From NCBI GenBank assembly GCA_002352665.1, contig DEIV01000014.1:44240-108239 (forward strand): a stretch of DNA of 64,000 nt, read 5' to 3'. How positions within the stretch are numbered: the stretch's first letter is position 1; every line of letters starts with the position of its first letter. Below are positions 10,001-18,315 of this stretch, one piece after another. The position numbers and the translations under genes were made by a program. The notes below the pieces were generated by a model. The model saw only the letters and a list, made by a program, of their open reading frames with translations, was not told the DNA's origin and made no database searches. The DNA comes from Flavobacteriaceae bacterium UBA2765 (lineage in GTDB: Bacteria; Bacteroidota; Bacteroidia; Flavobacteriales; Flavobacteriaceae).

Positions 10001-11801
10001 GAAATTTAGGATTTACCGAAATATTACTTATACCTGAATTTGGCATCCAATTGCCACTTAATTTAAAAAAATTGCTATACGAAAACTTCAAATCGCCACG
10101 GGCTAACATATATTTTTTGCTTCCTGTAAAATTTGAAAAAGAACAATTAATAATCTCCAAATTTTGAACATTTGTGTTATAATTTTTAAAAATTACTTGA
10201 CCATTATTAAAAGTACAATTAATTATTTTGTTATCTTTTAACAGAGAGTTAGCTCCGTTATAAGAGCCCTGTGTATATATTGAATATTTAGTTTTGTTAA
10301 ATACACAATTTCTGATGATATTATCATGACCTATAGACGTATCATTGGTATTTCCTTCTTCTTGATTGTCTTTAAATCCTATTCCAAAGGTTGTATTATT
10401 ACTTATCACCCTTTCAATTATATTATAATTGGAACCGCCCCAAATCCAAACAGCACCAGAATTTTCATTTTTTAAATAATTTGAGGCATTTGAATTATTT
10501 CCAGCTATACAATCCTTAATTACATTATAGTCACATCCAAAATTTCTTATATAAAATGGTTCAGTTACGTTAACACCTTCTGATTTTTCTATTAAATTAT
10601 AAGTATTTGATAAGTTTGAATTTCCTCTAATCCCAATACCATGAGTACTCATATTTGTTCTTGTAGTATTGAAATTTTCAGCATAACAATGCCTCATTAT
10701 ATTGTTATGTCCATTAACTGAAATATGGTAATCCTGTCTTTCGTAAGCACCTGTTCTATCATTATATGATTTACAACCCTCAATTAAATTTCTTCCGTCT
10801 CCAAATAAGTAAAATCCATGCATATTTGCATTTACACTTCTGCAATCTAAGACTTTCATATTATTATTCGAAGTAAAAGGTCTATACTTATTCTTGCCGG
10901 CAATTAAGGTTTGAAAATTAATAAATGAGCCATTTACATCATTGGCACTTGGACTATTGTTACCAAATAATTTTCCGTTGATCCTATCGAAAACTAAGTT
11001 ACTATTTAAAGTATTATTAGCCCGAATACCCATATAATAATTTGCAATTTGTAAATTTCTAAAAACAACATAATTGGTTCCCATTAACTGAATGGCATGT
11101 CCTTTTGATGCCGATTTACCGGTAAGGGTTGGCATTTCTGAACTATCCCATTTTTTATCGTAATCATAATAATTTGAAGAAATATCTCTTATTGAGTTTT
11201 TATAACCAATAAATTTAATAGGGCTTGTTGCTGTTCCATCATTGTAAATTGCAAGATTCTGATTACCATAATTACCAGCTTTAATCCAAACTGTAATACC
11301 AGCATTTGCTTTTGAAAAAGCTTCTTTAAGTGTCCAAGCTGTATTTTCAGTAGTACCGTCCGCACCTCCTTTTGCAGAAGTTGTTACATATCTATTTTTA
11401 GTAGCTGTTGGTTCAGATATCTCATTTTTTATATAAGATAATGTAAATTCAATTAGCTGATTATTATCCGTATCCCTTAAATCGCTCCCACCTTCATATC
11501 TAATGGTATTATTGTCCCAAAAGGTAAAAGAACTTGAAACAGTAATATAATGATTAGATAACTGTCCATCATTTATAGTAATATCAGAAATGGTTTTGTT
11601 ACTTATAACAAAACCATTAACGTTAGAACTTTTTATAGGTTCGCTACTATCAAAATAGACCCTATTAGGTGAAGATGCATCTATTCTAAAATTAAAAATT
11701 GTTGGAGGTGTATTGTCACTAAAATTAGTGGTAAAAATACTTGCAGTTAAGATATTAGAAATTAATATTATACTAATAAATGAGAATAATTTTTTTATCA
11801 T
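6993..11801 (-). CDS. T9SS-sorted surface protein: beta-helix, Ig-like repeat array, type A sorting domain
   Basis: The 1602-residue protein has a signal peptide (residues 1-21), an Ig-like domain (about 28-135), and a right-handed beta-helix region (about 140-640) that opens with KGGADGTTENTAWTLKEA, a layout typical of polysaccharide lyases and related surface proteins. Then come twelve Ig/PKD-like units of about 72 residues (652-1515). The end is a T9SS type A sorting domain with NPTQGVVNI, KLSLFSLQGKLVY and GVYLLYMSN. It should be exported, cleaved at the C-terminus and fixed to the cell surface or released. No catalytic residues can be assigned, so an enzyme or a glycan-binding adhesin are both possible. 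It is monocistronic on the minus strand. Confidence 0.85.
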   Translation of the reverse strand: MIKKLFSFISIILISNILTASIFTTNFSDNTPPTIFNFRIDASSPNRVYFDSSEPIKSSNVNGFVISNKTISDITINDGQLSNHYITVSSSFTFWDNNTIRYEGGSDLRDTDNNQLIEFTLSYIKNEISEPTATKNRYVTTSAKGGADGTTENTAWTLKEAFSKANAGITVWIKAGNYGNQNLAIYNDGTATSPIKFIGYKNSIRDISSNYYDYDKKWDSSEMPTLTGKSASKGHAIQLMGTNYVVFRNLQIANYYMGIRANNTLNSNLVFDRINGKLFGNNSPSANDVNGSFINFQTLIAGKNKYRPFTSNNNMKVLDCRSVNANMHGFYLFGDGRNLIEGCKSYNDRTGAYERQDYHISVNGHNNIMRHCYAENFNTTRTNMSTHGIGIRGNSNLSNTYNLIEKSEGVNVTEPFYIRNFGCDYNVIKDCIAGNNSNASNYLKNENSGAVWIWGGSNYNIIERVISNNTTFGIGFKDNQEEGNTNDTSIGHDNIIRNCVFNKTKYSIYTQGSYNGANSLLKDNKIINCTFNNGQVIFKNYNTNVQNLEIINCSFSNFTGSKKYMLARGDLKFSYSNFFKLSGNWMPNSGISNISVNPKFLSSTDFHLTTYSSDKITEGGDTQPLVQYDFDNKFRNAPYSIGAYEYGDNTTGLINANAGEDTEICKGDEIILNATGNGEFLWNTGETTASIKVSPEETTTYTVTVSDGENSESDEVVITVNELPTVVLGEDIDSCPGSEVILTAQGIGNFLWSTGETTASISVSPMETTAYSVIASNGCDVTATDEIIVNIIAGTTVNAGEDISICLGTEVTLTAEGNGNYLWNTGETTASILVSPIETTTYSVTSTSENCSVTDEVIVTITALPEVSLGDDISICSGQETILTAEGVGIFLWNTGETSKSITINPKETTTYTVVASSTCNNEVLTASDEIIVDVTPNVILDAGEDATICKGNTVSLTATGNSEFLWSTGETTASITVNPIETTIYTVTSGVGNCTVTDEVTVTVDDLPSVNLGGDLTICSGQEITLTVEGSGDFLWSTGETGSSITVNPIETTTYSVTASSLCTSDVTDEIIVSVSPEIILDAGNDVTICSGELVVLTATGNNNFLWNTGETTASISVNPSETTTYTVTSGSGNCAVTDEVIVTVDQLPTVDLGNDISICYGDETILTSQGTGNFLWSTGETTSSIRINPTETTTYTVTASNFCNVEVMDEIIVNVGPQIMVDAGEDKTVCIGESVTLTATGNGSFLWNTGETTASITVSPDLPTTYSVTSSIGSCSVFDEVMVMVDYQPSVDLGEDVSICPGESVTLVAEGIGNFLWNTGEITSSILVNPTETTTYTVTASSSCSEGVTDEIVVTVTDPIFADAGDSVVIEQGQSIQLTATGGNKFLWNTGETSASIMVQPTQTTTYSVEVSNEGFSCSNTDTVEVGVVSNFNADSATIIGPLIINSGVPEITICSGDEITLIAHSSALHYLWNTKEMSSSIKVRPTKTTTYHVSALINSILETTNVTIKVQNCSINKKDEFNIYPNPTQGVVNIHLPSQKTKLKLSLFSLQGKLVYNKEVKADRNGIFTQIDLSSMAKGVYLLYMSNDNFNETKKILVI
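7250..9845 (-). repeat. Twelve in-gene tandem repeats of about 216 bp, alternating A/B types
   Basis: Each unit encodes a variant of G-D-ICxG-x-LTATG-FLWNTGETTASI-V-P-ETTTYTV-DEVIVTV. Odd units open with (N/D)AGED and have a TxTGN segment; even units open with LGxDI and have a TAEG-like segment, so the higher-order period is about 140 residues (about 425 bp). Unit 11 lacks the IC pair and unit 12 is degenerate. The pattern implies duplication of two-unit blocks. Confidence 0.85.
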
Positions 11802-12136
11802 AGGTTTTTTACAAATAAATTATTTAAAAATAATTATCAGCAATATTTCTCAAAATCATAGCAAGTTTTGAACAATACATTATTATTCTAATTCATTGAA
11901 TAAAACATATTCAAATCATAGGGAAGATTTTTAGAATAATTTTGGATTCTTTTCTTAGCAGAACTTATTTAACGTAAACAATTAGATAAAATTGCTTATC
12001 AATAATATTTTTTAATTTATTCAGCAAAAATCAACGTTGGCGAAGCTAATTTTGAATTCTAAAGGAATTCTAAAGATTTAATAATAAAGTCTATAATGTT
12101 TAAAAACTGCTTAATTTGTTAATAAATATTTCAAAC
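11802..12136. other. Intergenic region between the T9SS protein and DUF4369 lipoprotein genes
   Basis: This AT-rich stretch separates two divergent genes. It carries a short palindromic GAATTC pair near 12053-12071 and no convincing gene or stable hairpin. The minus-strand promoter of the surface protein must lie at its left end, but I could not assign boxes. Confidence 0.4.
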
Positions 12137-12169
12137 TTTGATATACCAAAATTTAGTATCTTATGTTTG
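12137..12169 (+). promoter_or_regulatory. Bacteroidetes-type promoter of the DUF4369 lipoprotein gene
   Basis: TTTG at 12137-12140 and TATGTTTG at 12162-12169 are separated by 21 bp, which fits the TTTG/TAnnTTTG pattern of Bacteroidetes promoters. The start codon follows at 12202, leaving a leader of about 25 nt. Confidence 0.55.
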
Positions 12170-12201
12170 TATTAAAATAATATAAATTTTATTTTAAATT
12201 T

Positions 12202-12921
12202 ATGAAAAATTTAATTCTATTATCCATTGGTTTATTTCTTTTAATTTCATGCAAAAATGATTTGAAGCATAATTATTCTAAAGGATTTTATCTTGAAGGA
12301 AATATCAAAAATGTTAATGATAATCGTAAAGTTTATTTAAAAATTCAAGAGTCAAATACTATTATTCCTTTGGATTCTGCCATAATTAAAAATGGGAAAT
12401 TCATATTCAATGGTATCATTGAAAGGCCTGTGGTATATGGTGTTTATATAGACAGTTTACAAGGTGTTATTGGTTTGTTTATGGAAAATGATAGTATTAG
12501 AATCGATGTTGATACCAATAATTTATCTAATTCTAAAATTACCGGATCAAAACTTAATGAGCAATATTTAGATTTTATAAAAAGATCCAATCAAATAGTT
12601 TCTAAAATGAATGTTCACTTTCCCATTTTTCAAAAAGCCAGATCAGAAAATAATGTTGAAAAATTAAATGAAATCAATAAAAAGATGAGAGCCATTAATA
12701 GTGAAAATACACAATTTGCTTTAAAATATGCCAAAACACATCCCGATTCTTATATCGCTGCCTTCGCTTTACATTCTGTATTAAACGACGACACAATTCC
12801 TAAAGATACCATTGCCAATATCTACAATAATTTTTCTGAATATGTAAAAAAAGGTGATTTCGCCATTGAAATTTTATTTTATATTGAAGAATCAAATGAA
12901 TTGAATGACATTCAAAATTAA
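12202..12921 (+). CDS. DUF4369 domain lipoprotein without a thioredoxin domain
   Basis: The 239-residue protein starts with a lipoprotein signal ending in LLISC, so it should be lipidated at Cys17. The body matches DUF4369, a beta-rich domain with the pattern FYLEGNIKN, VYLKI and SAIIKNGKFIFNG that usually stands before a TlpA-like thioredoxin domain in Bacteroidetes envelope proteins. Here the protein ends after a helical segment and has no CxxC motif, so only the N-terminal part of the usual architecture is present. It is monocistronic with its own promoter, and its stop overlaps the convergent pepE stop by 4 bp. The function is unknown. Confidence 0.7.
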   Translation: MKNLILLSIGLFLLISCKNDLKHNYSKGFYLEGNIKNVNDNRKVYLKIQESNTIIPLDSAIIKNGKFIFNGIIERPVVYGVYIDSLQGVIGLFMENDSIRIDVDTNNLSNSKITGSKLNEQYLDFIKRSNQIVSKMNVHFPIFQKARSENNVEKLNEINKKMRAINSENTQFALKYAKTHPDSYIAAFALHSVLNDDTIPKDTIANIYNNFSEYVKKGDFAIEILFYIEESNELNDIQN

Positions 12922-13619
12922 ATATTAATACTCTTTTCAGGATTGATTTCAATTGGTTTTTTATTCTTTTCAAACCATCTTGCCTTCAATGCTCCTTTTA
13001 AAATAATTTGATCTCCTGCTACTTCCAACCAACTACCTTCTCTCAATCCTAAAACCGGCATGTCATTATAACTATGAAACTCTTTTATTCTGGTTTCTCT
13101 AGTCTCCCCTTTATGTTTTGACAATGGATTCGGGTCTACATAGTGAGCATTGATATTAAAAGGAATACATCCCAAAGTACTATAAGTTGGAGGATAATCA
13201 ATAGGCATATCATTGGTGTTTTGCATGGTTAAGCCTGCAATATTACTTCCGGCACTTGTTCCAATATAAGGTACACCTGAATTGATCTTCTGTTTAAGTA
13301 ATTTCATTAGGTTTTGACGATATAATTCGTTTACTAATACAAAAGTATTGCCACCACCTACATATATAGCTTCAGCCTCTTTTATAGCGAGTTGTACATT
13401 TTCAAATTGATGAATGCCTTCCACAACAATTCCAATTTTCATAAAAGCCATTCCAACTAATTTGGTATATGTATTATGACTAATACCACCGGGCCTAGCA
13501 TAAGGTATAAATAGCATTTTATTTACGCCTTTAAAAAAAGTGTTTAATGTTGGTAAAAGATATTCCAAATAATCACTTCCATAAACTGTTGATGTACTCG
13601 CTAAAATTAGTCTCTTCAT
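12918..13619 (-). CDS. pepE: Dipeptidase E, peptidase family S51
   Basis: This 233-residue cytoplasmic enzyme is full length for PepE (E. coli 229). The nucleophile elbow GTSAGSN places the catalytic serine at 122, with His159 in NAHYVDP and Asp137 in NDMP; these match the E. coli Ser120, His157 and Asp135 spacing with an offset of two. The glycine-rich YVGGGNT (86-92) is also conserved. PepE hydrolyses dipeptides with an N-terminal aspartate. It is a single gene convergent with the DUF4369 lipoprotein gene. Confidence 0.92.
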   Translation of the reverse strand: MKRLILASTSTVYGSDYLEYLLPTLNTFFKGVNKMLFIPYARPGGISHNTYTKLVGMAFMKIGIVVEGIHQFENVQLAIKEAEAIYVGGGNTFVLVNELYRQNLMKLLKQKINSGVPYIGTSAGSNIAGLTMQNTNDMPIDYPPTYSTLGCIPFNINAHYVDPNPLSKHKGETRETRIKEFHSYNDMPVLGLREGSWLEVAGDQIILKGALKARWFEKNKKPIEINPEKSINI

Positions 13620-13720
13620 TTTTCAGGTTACTTTAGTTCCAAAAATATAAAAACTTATGCTTTAACAAAAGTTTATCATAGCTTTAATATTTATTTATGA
13701 AATCATCTCTTTAATTTGTA

Positions 13721-14503
13721 ATGATGAATAAATCAACCTACCTTATTTTATCCTTAGTGCTCTCTGCTACCATTCATTCACAGGTTGAAAGATCAACTAT
13801 TACCGGAACAATTAAAAGTGATGCTATTGATTTAGAAAACATTCACATTATCAATAAAAATTCAAATATTGGAACAATTACCGATGTTTATGGTAAGTTT
13901 TTAATACGCGTTAAAGAAAATGATACGCTCACTTTTTCTGGAATACAATTTGAAAATAAAAAAATAGTAATTTCTAATTTTGATGCTATGCGTAAATCAT
14001 TAACCATCAATTTAATTTCCAAGGTCAACCAATTAGATGAGGTTTTACTCAGAAAACCCAAAAATATCGCTATGGATTTAGGCTTACCAAATGCCGGTAA
14101 AAAACCGCTCACTAAATTGGAAGCACGAGAAGTTTATTATAGTCAAGCAAGTATTACTTTCGTAATATTATCAACTCTTTTGAATAAAAAAGGTAACATT
14201 GAAGACCTTTATCATGTCATATCTGGAAATAGAAAAAGAGACCGAAAATTAAAAGCGTTGATTGAAGCTGATAAATTGGTTGAATATAACCAAAAAGTTA
14301 TACGAGAAATGAGATCATATTATAAAGACGCTTTTTTTATAACCACGCTACAAATACCCAAAGAAAAAATTAATCATTTCATTGAATATTGTGTTGTTAA
14401 AGACAATATAGACTTATCTATTAAAGAAAGTCATCTTGAAGTCATGGATATCCTTATTGCAGAAAGTAAAATATATTTAAAAGAATTAGAACATGAGGAA
14501 TAA
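13721..14503 (+). CDS. Secreted carboxypeptidase-regulatory-like domain protein, copy 1
   Basis: The 260-residue protein has a signal peptide (about residues 1-20, ending TIHSQ) and a CarboxypepD-reg-like beta-sandwich (about 25-110). The motif GTITDVYGKFLI followed by DTLTFSGIQF is the same fold found at the N-terminus of SusC-like receptors, but no receptor follows. The C-terminal 130 residues are helical and charged. It is a tandem paralogue of the next gene, which begins 11 bp before this one ends, so the two are translationally coupled. The function is unknown; a periplasmic or outer-membrane accessory role is a guess. Confidence 0.68.
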   Translation: MMNKSTYLILSLVLSATIHSQVERSTITGTIKSDAIDLENIHIINKNSNIGTITDVYGKFLIRVKENDTLTFSGIQFENKKIVISNFDAMRKSLTINLISKVNQLDEVLLRKPKNIAMDLGLPNAGKKPLTKLEAREVYYSQASITFVILSTLLNKKGNIEDLYHVISGNRKRDRKLKALIEADKLVEYNQKVIREMRSYYKDAFFITTLQIPKEKINHFIEYCVVKDNIDLSIKESHLEVMDILIAESKIYLKELEHEE

Positions 14504-15329
14504 GATACTATTACCAATTCTAATACTTTTTGGTTTGAAAGTTTTTACACAAGAAGATGGCACAACCATTTATGGAAATGTTATTAGCAATGGTAATGAT
14601 GTAGAAAATATTCATGTATTAAATAAAAACTCTAAATTGGGTACTATTACTGATGCCTATGGGAGATTTAAAATAATGGCTAAAGAAAATGATACCCTTA
14701 TTTTTTCAGGAATTCAATTTTATTATTTAGAATATCCTATACAAAGAGAACACATCACTAGCAAAATAATTACTATTGATTTAATTCAAAAAATTAATGA
14801 ATTAGAAGAAGTAACCGTAAAACATAATTTAGTTGGCAATTTAGCCATTGATGGTGGCAATATTAAGGATTCGATTTCTAAAATTAAAAAAGGAACTTTA
14901 GATTTTTCTAATATTGATTTAAGTCAAGTTGGCAATATTAATGATGAATCTTCAAGAAGTAGAACTTCAAATGATTCTCAGTTAATGCCAAACATGAATC
15001 CAAATCTAATTGAAATTGCAACCTTAGTTATAACCCCTATTGTTAAACAAGTAGGCAAAATAGGTGCTACGAAAAAAAATATTAAAAAATACGAAAGAAA
15101 TTTTGAAACCAAAGTATTAAATGCACCAGAAAAAATAAGAAAAGATTTTGGTGATGCATTTTTTACTGAAACTCTTGAAATACCCAAAGAAAATATTGAG
15201 GATTTTATTGCTTTTTGTTTGCCAAAAGGAATAGCCAATCTATTTGTAGAAAATAAAAAAGTAGAAGTAATTGAAATGTTTTTAGAAGAAAGTAAATTAT
15301 ATAAAACTAAAATAGGTCTTAAAAAATAA
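14493..15329 (+). CDS. Secreted carboxypeptidase-regulatory-like domain protein, copy 2
   Basis: At 278 residues this is the paralogue of the preceding gene. It has a signal peptide (residues 1-19), the same regulatory-like domain with GTITDAYGRFKI and DTLIFSGIQF, a more variable middle rich in Asn and Ser (about 125-175), and the shared C-terminal motif in which DAFF(I/T)(T/E)TL is followed by IPKE. The shared N- and C-termini with a diverged middle point to duplication followed by drift. It overlaps copy 1 by 11 bp and so is probably co-translated. No enzymatic motif was seen. Confidence 0.67.
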   Translation: MRNKILLPILILFGLKVFTQEDGTTIYGNVISNGNDVENIHVLNKNSKLGTITDAYGRFKIMAKENDTLIFSGIQFYYLEYPIQREHITSKIITIDLIQKINELEEVTVKHNLVGNLAIDGGNIKDSISKIKKGTLDFSNIDLSQVGNINDESSRSRTSNDSQLMPNMNPNLIEIATLVITPIVKQVGKIGATKKNIKKYERNFETKVLNAPEKIRKDFGDAFFTETLEIPKENIEDFIAFCLPKGIANLFVENKKVEVIEMFLEESKLYKTKIGLKK

Positions 15330-15382
15330 TGTATTGGTCTCTTATTTGTAAAGTAAATATTAATTTTACAATCTAATTATTT

Positions 15383-15889
15383 ATGTTAATGACTAAATTT
15401 AAAATACTAATTATAGCTCTTATACTACCATTATTTGCTTTTACATTACATAAATACTATATTAGTTTAGTCAAGGTTGAATACAAAACAGAAAACAAAT
15501 CAGTTCAGATAACCATGCGTATCTTTATTGACGACTTACAAGAGACCATTAACAAGGTTTATGAAGCAAATATTGAACTTGGAGTTTCTAATGAAGTTAA
15601 AGAGGTTAATACTCTTATTTTAAAATATATAAAAGATAATTTTCACGTAAAAATCAATACAATATTACAACCCTATCAATACATAGGAAAAGAATACGAA
15701 AATGACGTTGTATTCTTATATTTGGAATTAACAAATGTTGAAAATATAGAGTCAATTGAAATTAAAGATAGTATGTTAATGGATATTTATCCTGATCAAA
15801 AGAATATTGTTAAACTTCAAATAAACGAGATAAAAAAGACCTTTTTATTAACTGTAAATAAGGATAAAGATTTGTTAAAATTAAATTAA
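15383..15889 (+). CDS. DUF6702 family protein
   Basis: The 168-residue protein has an N-terminal hydrophobic segment (about residues 6-22) that is a signal peptide or anchor, followed by KYYISLVKVEY and ITMRIFIDDL. That pattern is typical of the DUF6702 family of Bacteroidetes periplasmic proteins, often found next to M1-type metallopeptidase genes, as here (64 bp upstream of the M1 gene). Starts at 15383 or 15389 are both ATG. The function is unknown; co-occurrence with the peptidase suggests a shared transcript. Confidence 0.65.
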   Translation: MLMTKFKILIIALILPLFAFTLHKYYISLVKVEYKTENKSVQITMRIFIDDLQETINKVYEANIELGVSNEVKEVNTLILKYIKDNFHVKINTILQPYQYIGKEYENDVVFLYLELTNVENIESIEIKDSMLMDIYPDQKNIVKLQINEIKKTFLLTVNKDKDLLKLN

Positions 15890-15953
15890 TTATATCACAT
15901 CTTAATCAAATTAATTATCTTCGAAAACTAATAATAATCAACCCATTTTATTA

Positions 15954-18230
15954 ATGAATAAATTTAATCTAACATTTCTCGCTTTTTTAATTTTTTTCAA
16001 CTTTGCTCAATCTCAAAATCAAGAAATTGAACAACATGAAAGAAAATCCGGACATACCAATATAAGTAAGTTCAGACAGCTTAAGCAGGAATTACCTACA
16101 CCTAATAATCAGCATACCGCATCCGGAGCACCGGGACATGAATATACACAACAGCGAGTTGATTATATAATGAATATTACCATTGATGATGATACTCAAA
16201 AATTATATGGAGATGAAGTAATTACATATCACAATAATTCAAAAGATTATTTAGAGTATTTATGGGTTCAGTTAGACCAAAATATGAGAGCACCAGACTC
16301 TAAGACGCCTGATGTGAAAGAAACAACAATGAATCGTAGTTTTAGTAGTCCTAATACCTTTACCAAAACTCATCTAAAAAAGAATTTTGATGGTGGTTTT
16401 CATTTGGATTATGTAAAAGATGTAAATGATAAACCTGTCTCCTATTTCATCAATAGTACCATGATGCGTATAAATCTAAATAAACCTTTAGCTCCTGGTG
16501 AGCGTTATGTTTTCAAAATCAAATGGTGGTATAATATTAATAATTATATTGTAGATAGAGGAAGATCAGGTTATGAACATTTCCCAAAAGATGGTAATAA
16601 TTTATATGTGATAGCTCAATTCTTTCCTCGTCTGGCGGTCTATGATAATGTGGATGGTTGGCAAAATATGCAATTTTGGGGTCGTAGTGAATTTGCATTA
16701 GAATTTGGTAATTATACCGTCAACATCACTGTCCCGGATGATCATATATTAAACGCCACAGGCGTGCTACAAAATACTAAAGAGGTACTTAATAAAGAAC
16801 AATACAAAAGATTTGAATCAGCTAAAAAAGCTTTTGACAACCCTGTAATGATTGTCAATCAAGAAGAGGCAGAAAAAGCAGAAAAAGGTCGTTCTAAAAA
16901 AACGAAAACATGGCGATTTTATGCTGAAAATGTAAGGGATATTGGTATTGCAACTTCAAGAAAATTTATATGGGATGCTATGGCAGTTGACATTAATGGC
17001 AAAACTGTTATGGCCTATTCGTTATATCCTAAGGAAGGAAATCCACTTTGGGAAGAACATTCTACAAGGGTTGTTGCAAATACCTTAAAAGTTTATTCTA
17101 AATATACTTTTGATTACCCATACCATAAAGCTATTTCGGTACATGCCAGACGACAAGGTATGGAGTATCCTCAAATTTGTTGGAATTTTGGTAGACCAAA
17201 AGAAGATGGCACTTATTCCGATAGAGTGAAAAATGGAATGATAGGCGTAGTAACACATGAAATTGGACATAATTTTTTTCCTATGATTGTAAATTCTGAT
17301 GAAAGACAATGGACATGGATGGATGAAGGGTTAAATTCCTTTGTTGAAATACAAGCAGAATATGAATATGACCCTAATTTCAATTCTCGTGGCTTACCAA
17401 AAGATATTGTAAGATATATGAGTATGGATCAGGATCGTTTATCACCAATAATGACACAAGGTGACCATGTTTATAATTTTGGTCCTAATGCCTATAGTAA
17501 ACCTGCTGCAGGTTTAACTATGCTAAGAAACACCATTATGGGGCATGAACTGTTTGACCATGCTTTTAGAACTTATTCTAAGCGATGGATGTTTAAACAC
17601 CCAACACCAGCAGATTTTTTTAGAACCATGGAAGATGCCTCAGGAATGGATTTAGATTGGTTTTGGAGAGGCTGGTTCTATACCACAGACTACAATGATG
17701 TTGGTATAAAAGAAGTAAAAAAATATTTTTTAACGGATCAACCTACTGAAAAGGCAATAACCGATATCAAAAAGTTTGGAATGAATTTAGATGAGTTCAA
17801 GGATAAATTACTGTATTTTGCCTCAGAAGAAGAAATAGGTGATCCTTCAAAGGCTAAAATGGCGTCAGATTTCGCTATGTTAAATAATCATGTAAATAGT
17901 TTGTCTATAGATGAGAAAAATAGATTAAAAGAAGATACGCCAAATTATTTTTATGAAGTAACTTTTGAAAAGCCAGGAGGCTTGGTTTTACCACTTATAG
18001 TTGAATTAACCTATGAAGATGGCACTAAATTACGCAAGCAATTTCCAGCAGAAATTTGGAGTAAACATGATGATCAGGTGAAAAGAATTTTTGCTAGTTC
18101 AAAACAAATTACTAATTTTGTGGTCGATCCTGACTTAGAAACTGCAGATATAGATATAACCAACAATAGTTGGCCTAAAAAAGTTGAAAAAACACAATTT
18201 GACCAGTTTAAGGAAAAATTGAAACATTAG
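15954..18230 (+). CDS. Secreted M1-family zinc metallopeptidase
   Basis: This 758-residue protein has a signal peptide (residues 1-20, ending in QSQ), an aminopeptidase N-like N-terminal beta domain (about 60-330), and a gluzincin catalytic domain. The zinc site is HEIGH at 435-439 with the third ligand Glu458 in MDEG, the HExxH-18-E spacing of M1 enzymes. A GxMEN exopeptidase motif is not obvious; GMEYPQ at the equivalent place is a variant seen in Bacteroidetes relatives. It probably degrades peptides in the periplasm or outside the cell. A perfect-stem terminator follows at 18257. Confidence 0.88.
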   Translation: MNKFNLTFLAFLIFFNFAQSQNQEIEQHERKSGHTNISKFRQLKQELPTPNNQHTASGAPGHEYTQQRVDYIMNITIDDDTQKLYGDEVITYHNNSKDYLEYLWVQLDQNMRAPDSKTPDVKETTMNRSFSSPNTFTKTHLKKNFDGGFHLDYVKDVNDKPVSYFINSTMMRINLNKPLAPGERYVFKIKWWYNINNYIVDRGRSGYEHFPKDGNNLYVIAQFFPRLAVYDNVDGWQNMQFWGRSEFALEFGNYTVNITVPDDHILNATGVLQNTKEVLNKEQYKRFESAKKAFDNPVMIVNQEEAEKAEKGRSKKTKTWRFYAENVRDIGIATSRKFIWDAMAVDINGKTVMAYSLYPKEGNPLWEEHSTRVVANTLKVYSKYTFDYPYHKAISVHARRQGMEYPQICWNFGRPKEDGTYSDRVKNGMIGVVTHEIGHNFFPMIVNSDERQWTWMDEGLNSFVEIQAEYEYDPNFNSRGLPKDIVRYMSMDQDRLSPIMTQGDHVYNFGPNAYSKPAAGLTMLRNTIMGHELFDHAFRTYSKRWMFKHPTPADFFRTMEDASGMDLDWFWRGWFYTTDYNDVGIKEVKKYFLTDQPTEKAITDIKKFGMNLDEFKDKLLYFASEEEIGDPSKAKMASDFAMLNNHVNSLSIDEKNRLKEDTPNYFYEVTFEKPGGLVLPLIVELTYEDGTKLRKQFPAEIWSKHDDQVKRIFASSKQITNFVVDPDLETADIDITNNSWPKKVEKTQFDQFKEKLKH

Positions 18231-18256
18231 TGTTTTTAAATTTAGAGTTTTTTGTT

Positions 18257-18292
18257 AAATACCCTAAACATTAAATGTTTAGGGTATTTTAA
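18257..18292. terminator. Bidirectional terminator between M1 peptidase and purC
   Basis: A 16-bp perfect inverted repeat (18257-18272 with 18274-18289, core ACCCTAAACA/TGTTTAGGGT) is flanked by A and T runs on both sides. It sits between two convergent stop codons and suits both transcripts. Confidence 0.85.
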
Positions 18293-18315
18293 TTTTGCAT
18301 ATTTTTTTATTCCAA

